A stretch of 10,888 nucleotides of DNA from Desulfobacterales bacterium (GCA_016735415.1 JAERRP010000479.1:1-10888); one strand, 5' to 3'. Shown: positions 1 to 7,230, counted from the stretch's first letter. The notes: a model not told the origin generated them from the letters alone. Program-made: numbers and translations.

Positions 1-351
1 AAACACGCCCCCAACCGCGAACGGCGAGATGCCGCCCGCTCACGTCTGGTCGGAATCCGGTCCCAGATTCTCGTTCACAAGTCCCAGGCTGCCCTGAATC
101 GCAGAACAATCGAAAGCACGAAGACGGCCCTTGTGTTTCTCAAAGAGGCTACTTATCTGGATCTCAGTGCTGCGGAGGGGGAATTGGTAAAGCTCCGAAT
201 GACGGCAACCGAACAGGTTTTGGCCGATCTCGAAAAAGCCAAAGCCGAAGCCGAACGCCGGGCCGCAGAGGAAGCCGACCTGGAAGCCGAAGCCCGCAAA
301 CTGGAAAAAGTTTCCGAGCATTCAGAACCGGTCGAGCCGGAAACGCACTGA
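1..351 (+). CDS. C-terminal part of an unidentified protein with a charged, probably coiled-coil tail (5' end outside the window)
   Basis: The frame is open from the first base to a TGA at 349-351, so at least 116 residues of the C-terminus are visible and the start lies to the left. I do not recognise the family. The first half is basic with regularly spaced hydrophobic residues. From about residue 75 the sequence becomes a run of Ala, Glu, Lys and Arg with no Gly or Pro, typical of a single long helix or coiled coil. It ends in an acidic tail with three prolines. A GTG at 133 could start a 72-residue protein, but the reading frame continues upstream and no clear ribosome-binding site favours that start. 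It is the only plus-strand gene in the window and converges on the radical SAM gene. A strong terminator 24 bases past the stop supports it being a real transcribed gene. Confidence 0.6.
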   Translation, partial: KHAPNRERRDAARSRLVGIRSQILVHKSQAALNRRTIESTKTALVFLKEATYLDLSAAEGELVKLRMTATEQVLADLEKAKAEAERRAAEEADLEAEARKLEKVSEHSEPVEPETH

Positions 352-374
352 TAAAGGCACAACCACAAGCATTC

Positions 375-408
375 AAGCGGGAGACGGCCGGTGGCCGCTC
401 CCGCTTTT
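375..408 (+). terminator. Rho-independent terminator of the plus-strand gene
   Basis: A 9-bp arm AAGCGGGAG (375-383) pairs with CTCCCGCTT (398-406). After a single bulged A, an inner 5-bp stem CGGCC/GGCCG closes a GGT triloop. The stem runs into TTTT (405-408) on the plus strand. It is well placed behind the TGA at 351. On the minus strand only two Ts follow the stem, so it would be a weak terminator for the radical SAM transcript. Confidence 0.8.
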
Positions 409-628
409 GCGGTTTAAAGGCTGCGCCCTTGTTGTTCCCATCCGGGTTGAGCGATGGCGTGAACCGAATCGCAATGGCCATGAATAATGGTACCAGGAGT
501 CTCGCCACAATGAAAAACGTTTGCTTTTACATCTCCGCGTCCCGCCAGGGGCGCTGACCTTCTTCCATTTTTAGATCCAACCGATACCGGAAGCATTGCC
601 CCGTGGCCTCCGGGCACCGCAAGTCGCA
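409..628. other. Intergenic region between the convergent genes, no gene seen
   Basis: With the terminator, this completes a 277-base gap between the two converging genes. Short reading frames here have no ribosome-binding site or recognisable content. A 7-bp hairpin (537-543 with 548-554, loop GCCA, one G-T pair) and a 5-bp stem TGCCC/GGGCA (596-600 with 611-615) are present, but neither is followed by a T-run on the minus strand. I see no clear terminator for the radical SAM gene. Confidence 0.5.
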
Positions 629-2143
629 TTAGAAGTTGCGTTTCACATAAACGTCCAGACTTTTAAAATAGGCCAGGGCATTCAGCGCCAACGGCAGGCA
701 CTTGATGCTTTTGGTCAGCGTGCGCCCCATTACCTTAAAGAAAAGCTGGCGATGCCTCTTTTCGGAAGCAAATATGTAAATCGCCACCACTCGCAGCGTC
801 CACAGCATCAGATCAAATTGGAAGTTTTTAAGGGCCATGTAGCTTGCCAGGATAGAGTCGGGATAAATCTTATCCAGATCGATCTGACCAATAAACGCTT
901 GATAGCGCATCCAGAAGTGATCGTCTCCATGAACCTTGCGAATGAGTTCGAAATAGTGTGTTTGCAATTCTTCGCGGGTCATCAGCAGGGGCACCATGTT
1001 CGTCGTTCTTTCCTGATCGCCGTATTCCCGGTCGGGCACCAGCCGGTTTTCCTGTTCCAGGCGCTTCCATAACCTGGTGTTTTTGGCCGCCACCAGCATT
1101 CCGATCATGGGAACAATAATACCGGCCTCCCGCAGAAAGCGTTCCTGCTGTTCGAATATATCCAGATCGTCCGTATCAAACCCGACCACAAGGCCACTGT
1201 AGACCATGATGCCGTGGGACTGGATCCGCCGAACGGCCGCTTTGAGATCCATCCTCAGATTGATTTGTTTGTTGGCAATTTCCAGACTCTCTTTTTTGGG
1301 GGTTTCAATCCCGATGAAAAGGGCGATGAATCCAGCCTCTCTGAAAAGGCGCAACAGCTCTTCATCTTCGGCCACGGTCAGGGTCACCTGGGTAACGAAG
1401 GCCACCGGTCGGCGATTTTTATTTTTAAGCGCCACCAGACGTTTTAAAATCGCTTTGGCCTTTCTTTTGTTGCCGATAAAATTATCGTCCGCAAAAAACA
1501 CTTCGATGGCGCCGTGGTCGATAAACCATTGGGTTTCTTCAATCACCTGGTCAACCTGCTTGTAGCGACATTGCCTTCCAAACAAGGCCGTAACGTCACA
1601 GAACTCGCAATCGTTCGGACATCCCCTGGAGGCCTGAACAATACCGGACAGATATTGCTCGACCGGCAACAGCTCCCAGCGGGGCACCGGTGTTGTACGG
1701 ATATCGATAAATTCAGGTTCGACGTAACATTCCCGATATTCGCCGCGCTCCAGGTCCACCAGGACCTGCGCCCAGGTATTCTCGGCCTCGCCCGCCACGA
1801 CGATGTCGAAATGGGGGCGACACTCTTCCAGATGAGAGGCACAGTAAACCCCACCGCCCACGGTCAAAACGCCTCTTTTACGAAATTCAGCCGCAATTTC
1901 AAACATGCGCGGGGCATGCACCGTATATCCGGTAATACCGACCAGGTCGCAATCGATTTCAAAATCAAGGGGTTGAATATTTTCATCAATGATTTCAACT
2001 TGATAGCCTTCAGGGGTGAGCGCGGCCACCGTGGCCAGAGAAATGGGCGGAATATTGCCCTTTTTGTTCATCAGGTGCAGGAAGCTATGCAGGGTCCAGA
2101 AATTTTCCGGTGTTTGCGGTTGGATCAAAACAATCTTCTTCAT
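629..2143 (-). CDS. B12-binding radical SAM protein with a DUF4070-type C-terminus
   Basis: This 504-residue protein has the layout of class B (cobalamin-dependent) radical SAM enzymes. An N-terminal Rossmann-like B12-binding domain spans about residues 1-140; it lacks the DxHxxG motif and so would bind cobalamin base-off without a His ligand. The radical SAM domain follows, with the cluster motif C175-x3-C179-x2-C182 inside RGCPNDCEFCD. The segment GIETP (279-283) matches conserved radical SAM barrel sequence. Residues about 315-425 resemble the DUF4070 region. The family includes methylases acting on unactivated carbons (the hopanoid C-3 methylase HpnR is a relative) and many uncharacterised members, so the substrate cannot be named. 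The C-terminal 60 residues are hydrophobic and basic and might contact membrane. The ATG start has AGGAG (2149-2153) five bases upstream and ends in TAA. It lies 102 bases behind cysS on the same strand and may share its transcript. Confidence 0.85.
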   Translation of the reverse strand: MKKIVLIQPQTPENFWTLHSFLHLMNKKGNIPPISLATVAALTPEGYQVEIIDENIQPLDFEIDCDLVGITGYTVHAPRMFEIAAEFRKRGVLTVGGGVYCASHLEECRPHFDIVVAGEAENTWAQVLVDLERGEYRECYVEPEFIDIRTTPVPRWELLPVEQYLSGIVQASRGCPNDCEFCDVTALFGRQCRYKQVDQVIEETQWFIDHGAIEVFFADDNFIGNKRKAKAILKRLVALKNKNRRPVAFVTQVTLTVAEDEELLRLFREAGFIALFIGIETPKKESLEIANKQINLRMDLKAAVRRIQSHGIMVYSGLVVGFDTDDLDIFEQQERFLREAGIIVPMIGMLVAAKNTRLWKRLEQENRLVPDREYGDQERTTNMVPLLMTREELQTHYFELIRKVHGDDHFWMRYQAFIGQIDLDKIYPDSILASYMALKNFQFDLMLWTLRVVAIYIFASEKRHRQLFFKVMGRTLTKSIKCLPLALNALAYFKSLDVYVKRNF

Positions 2144-2155
2144 TGAAACTCCTCA

Positions 2156-2171
2156 GGGTTGATACCAACCC
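2156..2171 (-). promoter_or_regulatory. Hairpin next to the ribosome-binding site of the radical SAM gene
   Basis: A perfect 6-bp stem (GGGTTG at 2156-2161 with CAACCC at 2166-2171) closes a four-base loop two bases upstream of the AGGAG at 2149-2153. It could affect ribosome access or mRNA stability. No U-run follows, so it is not a terminator. Any function is inference. Confidence 0.35.
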
Positions 2172-2245
2172 GTCTTTGGCGGCCTCCTCCCAGCAACAAG
2201 AAGGTGGCCGAAAAGGGACGTGCCATAAGTTCGATAGAGAATTAA

Positions 2246-3640
2246 TCAGGGCTTGAACACCTTCATGCCCTCCGGGGTATCCTGCACGATGTAGCCTTGC
2301 GCCTGAATGGCATCGCGCAGCTCGTCCGACCGGGCGAACGCTCGATCCTGGCGGGCCTTAAGACGATCCGCCACCATCTGTTCAATTGCGGCCGGCAGGC
2401 GCTCCTCCTTGTCGGCCCGGGCCAGATCCAACCCCAGAACCCGGTCGAAGTCAAAAACCGTTGCCAGTCTGTTTTCCGCGGGCAGATCCGACTTGAGCAG
2501 TTCCTGTACCACCGCCATGGCACGGGGCATGTTAAGATCGTCGTTGATCTCGGCCAGAAATTTATGCTGAAAAGCGGCATGGATCTGCCCTTGTTTCTGG
2601 CCGGCACCGTCCTTGAGCGTGCGTACCTGGTTGCGCAGGTGTTGAATACCGTTGCAGGCACCTTCCATGGCCTCGGCGCTGTACTCCATGGGCTTGCGGT
2701 AGTGCGTCTGGAAAGCGGCATAACGGTAGGCCAGGGGATCGATGCCCTTTTGGACGAAAGCGTTTTCGAGCGTCAGAAAGTTACCCTCGCTCTTGGCCAT
2801 TTTCTTCCCGCCCGCGATGATCAGAAAGGCGCCGTGCATCCAGAAATTGAAAAAGGGCTTACCGGTGGCGGCCTCCGACTGGGCGATTTCGTTGGTATGA
2901 TGGACATCGATGTGGTCGCTGCCGCCGCAATGGATATCAAGCTGGTCGCCCAGATACTTCATGCTCATGGCGGAGCATTCGATATGCCAGCCTGGAAATC
3001 CGATCCCCCAGGGAGATGCCCATTCCATCTGGCGTTTTACGCCGGCCGGTGAAAACTTCCAGAGAGCAAAATCGGTAGCGTTGCGCTTCTCGGGGTTGAT
3101 CTCCACCCGGGCGCCTTCCCGCAGGGCCTCGATATTCTGGTGAGAAAGCTTGGTATAGCCGGGAAATTGCGCCGTGTCGAAATAAATGCCATCGCTGGTT
3201 TGGTAGGTATAGCCTTTTTCTTCCAGCTGGCGGATAAGATCGATCTGTTCGGGAATTGTATCGGTGGCTTTTCACCAGATGGACAGTTCAAGAATATTGA
3301 GCCTTTCGATATCTTTCCTGAAAGCCTCGGTATAGTAGGCCGCGATCTCCCACGCGCTTTTGCCTTCGCGCCTGGCGCCCTCTTCCAGTTTGTCACGCCC
3401 CATGTCACGGTCGCCGGTGAGGTGGCCCACGTCGGTGATGTTCATCACATGCCTGACCGCGTAGCCATTAAAGAGCAGGATCCGTTTCAGGACATCTTCA
3501 AAAAGATAGGTGCGTAAATTGCCGATATGGGCATAGTTGTAGACGGTCGGGCCGCAGGTATAGAGCCCTGCCTGACCGGCCTTTACAGGTTGAAACGGTT
3601 CCTTTTGACGATTCAGGCTGTTGTATAAACGGAGCCGCAT
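2246..3640 (-). CDS. cysS: Cysteinyl-tRNA synthetase with an in-frame UGA at codon 123 (candidate selenoprotein)
   Basis: CysRS activates cysteine with ATP and charges tRNA-Cys. Read through the one internal TGA (3272-3274), the gene encodes 464 residues; E. coli CysRS has 461. The start is the ATG at 3640, where the protein opens MRLRLYN, with AGAGGAA (3649-3655) eight bases upstream. Class I signatures are intact: HIGN at 38-41 and KMAKS at 280-284. The four zinc ligands known from E. coli align at C29, C222 (in GWHIEC), H247 and E251, with the same spacing among the last three. Upstream of the TGA the protein ends LELSIW; downstream it resumes in the same frame with KATDTIPEQ, where other bacterial CysRS read PRATETI or similar, so the UGA replaces the residue just before the conserved K/R-A-T. 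No frameshift or loss of conserved sequence follows over 341 codons, which argues for decoding, or for a very recent mutation or a sequence error. A terminator separates it from rplQ; the radical SAM gene follows. Confidence 0.9.
3272..3274 (-). other. In-frame TGA within cysS, possible selenocysteine codon
   Basis: TGA directly follows TGG (Trp122) and precedes AAA GCC ACC. The same frame is open on both sides. Sec insertion would need a SECIS hairpin a few tens of bases downstream. In that stretch I find only weak stems: a 4-bp CGAT/ATCG with a 15-base loop, and a 3-bp stem around UCGA. A 4-bp GGTG/CACC hairpin includes the first two bases of the TGA itself. Selenocysteine is therefore plausible but not shown. 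Confidence 0.5.
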
Positions 3641-3669
3641 GGGAGTAATTCCTCTTGATGAACAAAATG

Positions 3670-3684
3670 GCGGATGGTATCCGC
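3670..3684 (-). promoter_or_regulatory. Hairpin in the cysS leader
   Basis: A 6-bp stem (GCGGAT at 3670-3675 with ATCCGC at 3679-3684) closes a three-base loop between the upstream terminator and the cysS ribosome-binding site. The cysS leader after the terminator is only about 50 bases, and I see no convincing sigma-70 promoter in it, so cysS may depend on readthrough of the terminator. Function is unproven. Confidence 0.35.
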
Positions 3685-3689
3685 GGAAG

Positions 3690-3726
3690 AAAAAAGCCCC
3701 ACCGCGCATCTGGCGTGGCAGGGCTT
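3690..3726 (-). terminator. Rho-independent terminator at the end of the ribosomal protein operon
   Basis: On the minus strand AAGCCC (revcomp of 3721-3726) pairs with GGGCTT (revcomp of 3694-3699). The inner arms continue the stem to about 14 bp, with two G-T pairs and one A-C mismatch, around a CAGAT loop. A run of six Ts (3690-3695) follows and overlaps the end of the stem. It lies about 40 bases past the rplQ stop and ends the alpha operon. Confidence 0.85.
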
Positions 3727-3764
3727 GTTGTTTAGCAGTGTACGAACAAAATAGAAGGAAATAA

Positions 3765-4472
3765 TTAGGCGTCCTTCTTGGGTGTCTTCTCAGATGCCTC
3801 GTCGTCCGCAGCCGCAGCCGTTGCTTTCTCATCGGTGTTTTCCGCCGGGGAGGCCTCGGTGACCGCCTGTTCCTCCACAGCCGGCGCGGCCTTGACTTGC
3901 ACAGGCGCCGCCTCCGTGGCGTCCACGGTTTCCGCCGGCGTTTTGGCCTTAACGGCCTCGGACGAATCAGTTGCCGCGTCAGTGGTCTTCAGCGCCTCAT
4001 CCGCAGCTGTCGGCCCTTCGTCTTTGACTTCCGGGGTTACCGCTTTGGGCGGCGTTGCACTGGAGGCCACAGCCGTTTTGGCTTTCTTTTTACGGCGGGC
4101 TTTTTTCTTTTTGATCTCGGGCGTCACAAGTTCCACCATCGAGATTGAAGCGGCATCGCCAGGCCGAAACCCGATCTTAACCACACGGGTATAACCGCCG
4201 TTGACCTCTGCAAAACGTTTGGGGGCTTCCTCAAACAGCTTATGAACCACATCCTTTTCCTGAATGATGGAAAGGGCCTGCCGTCGAGCGTGTAGATCGC
4301 CGCGTTTGGCCAGTGTCACGAGCTGGTCGGCCCAGCGGCGAATCTCTTTGGCCTTGGCATCCGTAGTGCGGATCCGTTCGTGCTTGAACAGCGAGGTCAC
4401 CATGTTGCGGAACATGGCCTTTCGATGACTCGACGTCCGATTGAGTTTTATACCTGCGTTTCGATGTCTCAT
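3765..4472 (-). CDS. rplQ: 50S ribosomal protein L17 with a long C-terminal extension
   Basis: Residues 1-117 are a standard L17, with the [20 protein letters not shown] opening and the conserved [16 protein letters not shown] segment (91-106). L17 binds 23S rRNA near the exit side of the 50S subunit. E. coli L17 is 127 residues; this one is 235. From residue 118 it continues with a very basic patch (KKKK, then ARRKKKAK, 121-132) and about 100 residues of Ala, Thr, Glu, Lys, Asp and Pro, which are acidic overall and probably disordered. The ATG start is 8 bases after the rpoA stop, with GGAG inside the rpoA end at a longish 13-base spacing, which suggests translational coupling. The gene ends in TAA and is the last of the operon. 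Confidence 0.95.
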   Translation of the reverse strand: MRHRNAGIKLNRTSSHRKAMFRNMVTSLFKHERIRTTDAKAKEIRRWADQLVTLAKRGDLHARRQALSIIQEKDVVHKLFEEAPKRFAEVNGGYTRVVKIGFRPGDAASISMVELVTPEIKKKKARRKKKAKTAVASSATPPKAVTPEVKDEGPTAADEALKTTDAATDSSEAVKAKTPAETVDATEAAPVQVKAAPAVEEQAVTEASPAENTDEKATAAAADDEASEKTPKKDA

Positions 4473-4480
4473 TGGATTGC

Positions 4481-5500
4481 TTACGCTCCTTCTTCGGCAT
4501 CATCTTCGGGGAATACGAAACCGTCCAGTCTCATCCCGAGGGAAAGGCCCATTTCCGTCAGCACTTCTTTAATTTCGTTCAGCGACTTGCGCCCGAAATT
4601 TTTGGTTTTGAGCATTTCTGCTTCAGTTTTGCTCACCAATTGATAAATCTTGTGAATGTCTGCATTTTTCAGACAGTTGGCGCTGCGGACCGAAAGTTCA
4701 AGTTCCTCGACACTGCGGAAGAGATTGTCGTTGAACGGCTGTGCTTCTCCATTTTGATCGATTTGATCCGATTGGGGTTCCTCGGTTTCATCAAAATTAA
4801 TGAAGAGGCTCATCTGCTCTTTCATGATTTTGGCCGCATAGGCGACCGCGTCCTCAGGCTGAACACTGCCGTCGGTCCAAACTTCCATGGTCAGTTTATC
4901 GTAATCCGTTCGCTGGCCGACACGCGCATTGGCGACCACGTAGTTGACCCGCCTGATCGGTGAAAAAACGGCATCGATCGGGATGGTCCCCCCCGGGTCC
5001 TCTTCGTCTTTGTTCTGTTCCGAAAGGGCATAGCCTTTGCCGATACTGACGCTCATTTCCATATTGAGCTTGCCGTCGGTGGTGAGGGTGGCGATGTGCT
5101 GTTCAGGATTCAAGACCTCGCATCCTCCGTCATCGCTGATGATATCCGCCGCCAGCACGTCCCCCTCGCCCTCTTTCTCGATACGGATCAGGCGCGGTTC
5201 GGCGTCCTTGTTGCGAAAACGAATTTGTTTAAGGTTCAGAATGATTTCCGAAACATCTTCATAGACCCCGTCTATCACACTGAATTCGTGCATCACCGAA
5301 TCGAACTTGACCGACGTAATCGCCGCCCCGTAAAGCGAAGAAAGAATGATGCGGCGCAGCGAGTTGCCGATTGTAACGCCGAACCCCCGTTCAAGGGGTT
5401 CACAAACAAACTTGCCGTAATTCTGATCACTGGATACCTGAACTTTATCCGGCTGAATCATCTGCTGCCAGTTCATGAACATAAGGTCTTGTGACGACAT
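4481..5500 (-). CDS. rpoA: DNA-directed RNA polymerase alpha subunit
   Basis: The protein is 339 residues long (E. coli has 329). The N-terminal domain (about 10-235), which dimerises and nucleates RNA polymerase assembly, contains the conserved [19 protein letters not shown] segment (37-55). A charged linker (about 236-262) leads to the C-terminal domain, which contacts UP elements and activators. There [13 protein letters not shown] (267-279) places Arg272 at the position of the E. coli DNA-contacting Arg265, and KSLNEI and GLSLGMRL are intact. The ATG start has TGGAG seven bases upstream, and the stop is TAA. As usual for the alpha operon it lies between rpsD and rplQ. The gap to rpsD is 109 bases and holds strong potential stem-loops. 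Confidence 0.98.
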   Translation of the reverse strand: MSSQDLMFMNWQQMIQPDKVQVSSDQNYGKFVCEPLERGFGVTIGNSLRRIILSSLYGAAITSVKFDSVMHEFSVIDGVYEDVSEIILNLKQIRFRNKDAEPRLIRIEKEGEGDVLAADIISDDGGCEVLNPEQHIATLTTDGKLNMEMSVSIGKGYALSEQNKDEEDPGGTIPIDAVFSPIRRVNYVVANARVGQRTDYDKLTMEVWTDGSVQPEDAVAYAAKIMKEQMSLFINFDETEEPQSDQIDQNGEAQPFNDNLFRSVEELELSVRSANCLKNADIHKIYQLVSKTEAEMLKTKNFGRKSLNEIKEVLTEMGLSLGMRLDGFVFPEDDAEEGA

Positions 5501-5538
5501 GTTTTTTCTCCAGATGGATTAAGGAGGATTCTGACAAT

Positions 5539-5580
5539 CGGTGCCGAAAGACATGGCTTCGCGGCAACGGGGGGGCACCG
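5539..5580 (-). promoter_or_regulatory. Two competing stem-loops between rpsD and rpoA
   Basis: An outer perfect 7-bp stem pairs CGGTGCC (5539-5545) with GGCACCG (5574-5580). An inner 5-bp stem pairs TGCCG (5542-5546) with CGGCA (5562-5566). They share bases 5542-5545, so only one can form at a time. No T-run follows on the minus strand, so this is not a terminator. It could be an RNA processing site or a protein-binding leader for rpoA; that role is inference. Confidence 0.35.
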
Positions 5581-5600
5581 CTTCAGCAGGGCCCGTACCG

Positions 5601-5617
5601 CCAAATACCCTATTTGG
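5601..5617 (-). promoter_or_regulatory. Hairpin spanning the rpsD stop codon
   Basis: A perfect 7-bp stem CCAAATA (5601-5607) with TATTTGG (5611-5617) closes a three-base loop and includes part of the rpsD TAG stop (5610-5612). It is not followed by a T-run. It may protect the mRNA 3' end or mark a processing point. Confidence 0.35.
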
Positions 5618-6239
5618 TGTAAAGCTCGACGATCAGCTGTTCCTGGATCGGCATGGTCAGATCTTCACGCACCGGCAGGCTTTTGACAACACCCTTAAAA
5701 TTGTCTTTCTCGAGTTCAATCCACTGCGGGACCCCCCGTCGCACGACGGCTTCAAGGGCATCACCGATCGACTGGATCGCACGGCTTTTCTCCCAGACCT
5801 CGACCGTATCATCAGGTCGAATGAGATAGGAGGGGATGTTGACTTTTTTCCCGTTAACACTGAAATGATTGTGCCGCACAAAATGGCGCCCCTGGGTGCG
5901 CGAATTCACGAACCCCATGCGGTAGACTACGTTGTCCAGCCGGCGCTCAAGCATTACAAGCAGATTCGTACCGGTGATGCCTCTCTGACGATTGGCGCGT
6001 TGGAAAAAAGTACGGAACTGTTTCTCGGTTAACCCGTACATTCGTTTGACTTTCTGCTTCTCACGCAGCTGGATACCGTAATCGGAAATTTTACGGCCAC
6101 GACGCTCGCCGTGCTGCCCGGGCGGGTATCCGCGGCGATCGAATGCACATTTGTCGGAATAGCATCGGTCGCCCTTGAGAAACAGCTTCATATTTTCACG
6201 TCGGCATAACCGACAGACTGAACCGGTATATCGTGCCAA
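5610..6239 (-). CDS. rpsD: 30S ribosomal protein S4, zinc-binding form, TTG start
   Basis: S4 is a primary 16S rRNA-binding protein of the 30S body. In E. coli it also represses the alpha operon. The protein is 209 residues, full length. The N-terminus carries C9-x2-C12-x13-C26-x4-C31, the four-cysteine zinc site of the C+ version. The S4 RNA-binding domain follows (about 98-160), with [11 protein letters not shown] near its start. The start is TTG at 6237-6239, because the protein begins MARYTG as in other S4 proteins and a perfect AGGAGG (6245-6250) lies five bases upstream. The stop is TAG. The 54-base gap from rpsK contains a bulged 7-bp stem (6253-6260 with 6271-6277) just above the ribosome-binding site, a possible regulatory hairpin. 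Confidence 0.97.
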   Translation of the reverse strand: MARYTGSVCRLCRRENMKLFLKGDRCYSDKCAFDRRGYPPGQHGERRGRKISDYGIQLREKQKVKRMYGLTEKQFRTFFQRANRQRGITGTNLLVMLERRLDNVVYRMGFVNSRTQGRHFVRHNHFSVNGKKVNIPSYLIRPDDTVEVWEKSRAIQSIGDALEAVVRRGVPQWIELEKDNFKGVVKSLPVREDLTMPIQEQLIVELYTK

Positions 6240-6252
6240 GTTCTCCTCCTTT

Positions 6253-6277
6253 AAGTCCCCGAGAACGAAGGGGGCTT
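6253..6277 (-). promoter_or_regulatory. Hairpin upstream of the rpsD ribosome-binding site
   Basis: AAG-T-CCCC (6253-6260) pairs with GGGGCTT (6271-6277), leaving one bulged base and a 10-base loop, two bases from the AGGAGG of rpsD. S4 autoregulation of the alpha operon is known in E. coli but acts at rpsM. Whether this element binds S4 is unknown. Confidence 0.3.
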
Positions 6278-6293
6278 TGCTTTAAACCCTATC

Positions 6294-6680
6294 TTATACT
6301 CTGCGTCGCTTGGGGGGACGACAACCGTTGTGCGGAATAGGAGTAACATCTTTGATAATCATAACCTTAAATCCGGCGGCCTGCAGGGCCCGCAGAGCAG
6401 ATTCGCGTCCCGGCCCCGGCCCTTTGACATACACCTCCACGGTTTTCATACCGTGTTCCTGGGCCTTTTTAGCAGCATCCTGGGCCGCCAGCTGGGCAGC
6501 GAAAGGAGTGCTTTTACGTGAGCCCTTAAACCCCTGGACGCCGGCACTGGACCAGGCCACCGCGTTGCCGGCCGCATCCGTGATGGTGACGATGGTGTTA
6601 TTGAAAGTCGACTGGATGTGTACCACCCCGGACGCAATATTTTTCTTCTCTTTTTTCTTTGTGCGGGTTCTCTTAGGCAT
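6294..6680 (-). CDS. rpsK: 30S ribosomal protein S11
   Basis: The 128-residue protein has the usual bacterial length (E. coli 129) and is a platform protein of the 30S subunit near the mRNA exit. It has a lysine-rich N-terminus, the conserved [12 protein letters not shown] (24-35) and [13 protein letters not shown] (86-98), and the C-terminal [15 protein letters not shown]. The ATG is preceded by a weak AGGG about ten bases upstream, and the stop is TAA. It lies 26 bases after rpsM. Confidence 0.98.
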   Translation of the reverse strand: MPKRTRTKKKEKKNIASGVVHIQSTFNNTIVTITDAAGNAVAWSSAGVQGFKGSRKSTPFAAQLAAQDAAKKAQEHGMKTVEVYVKGPGPGRESALRALQAAGFKVMIIKDVTPIPHNGCRPPKRRRV

Positions 6681-6706
6681 TTAGGCTAATCCCTGTTTGT
6701 GAGTCC

Positions 6707-7090
6707 TTAATTCTTCTTGACGCCACCCTTTTTCTTCACAGCCGTGCGCTTAGGCCCCTTGCGGGTGCGTGCATTGGTACTGGTCCGCTGCCCGTGGCAG
6801 GGCAATCCTTTACGGTGGCGCAGGCCACGATAAGCCCCAAGATCCATCAAGCGCTTAATATTCATGGCAGTCTCAGAACGAAGTTCACCTTCCACCTTGT
6901 ATTCGCTATCAATGGCCTTACGGATGTTGTTGACTTCAGATTCAGTCAGGGTATCCGTTTTGGTATCGGGATCAATTCTCAACTGGGCCAGGATTTTCTG
7001 CGAGCTGGTGCGCCCGATACCGTAGATATAAGTCAAGCCGATTTCCACCCGCTTGTTTTTCGGTAAATCTACACCGGAGATACGTGCCAA
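6707..7090 (-). CDS. rpsM: 30S ribosomal protein S13, TTG start
   Basis: The 127-residue S13 lies in the 30S head, where it contacts the P-site tRNA and forms intersubunit bridges with the 50S subunit. The opening [14 protein letters not shown], the helix-hairpin segment IYGIG (22-26) and the tail [18 protein letters not shown] (95-112) with a lysine-rich end are all typical. The start is TTG (7088-7090), with a perfect AGGAGG (7098-7103) seven bases upstream; no ATG precedes the conserved N-terminus. The ribosome-binding site lies against the rpmJ stop (gap of 13 bases). The stop is TAA. In E. coli this gene's leader is the S4 repression target. Confidence 0.97.
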   Translation of the reverse strand: MARISGVDLPKNKRVEIGLTYIYGIGRTSSQKILAQLRIDPDTKTDTLTESEVNNIRKAIDSEYKVEGELRSETAMNIKRLMDLGAYRGLRHRKGLPCHGQRTSTNARTRKGPKRTAVKKKGGVKKN

Positions 7091-7103
7091 AGCGGTTCCT
7101 CCT

Positions 7104-7217
7104 CTATCCCTGACGTTGTTTGTGTCGTTTGTTTTCGCAAATCACCCGTACCACACCGCGGCGCCGGACAATTTTGCATTTACTGCACATTTTTTTTACG
7201 GATGCCCTTACTTTCAT
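7104..7217 (-). CDS. rpmJ: 50S ribosomal protein L36, zinc-binding form
   Basis: This 37-residue protein begins [15 protein letters not shown] and ends KRHKQRQG. It is the zinc-ribbon (C+) type of L36, with ligands C11, C14, C27 and H32. L36 binds 23S rRNA in the large subunit. The ATG at 7217 has AGGAG seven bases upstream, and the stop is TAG at 7104-7106. The position between infA and rpsM is the standard one. Confidence 0.97.
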   Translation of the reverse strand: MKVRASVKKMCSKCKIVRRRGVVRVICENKRHKQRQG

Positions 7218-7230
7218 TGTAAAACTCCTC

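Noticed and set aside
1514..2146. 210-codon plus-strand frame opposite the radical SAM gene
   Set aside because: Antisense to a gene with clear cofactor motifs; no independent support.
2180..2210. Possible terminator behind cysS
   Set aside because: An imperfect stem (CGGCC/GGCCG plus five more pairs) exists, but the T-run on the minus strand is before the stem, not after it.
2297..3052. Long plus-strand open frame opposite cysS
   Set aside because: Antisense shadow of the conserved cysS coding sequence in a GC-rich region; no ribosome-binding site or recognisable domain.
2246..3106. Separate 286-residue gene starting at GTG 3106 as an alternative to a UGA-containing cysS
   Set aside because: The sequence between the UGA and this GTG is normal CysRS sequence in the same frame, there is no good ribosome-binding site, and the fragment would lack the HIGN half of the active site.
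3272..3274. Frameshift as the cause of the cysS interruption
   Set aside because: Both halves are in the same frame, and the residues on each side align with the family without any shift.
5521..5533. AGGAGG-like plus-strand site upstream of a plus-strand frame
   Set aside because: The frame that follows is the antisense shadow of rpsD; no conserved product.
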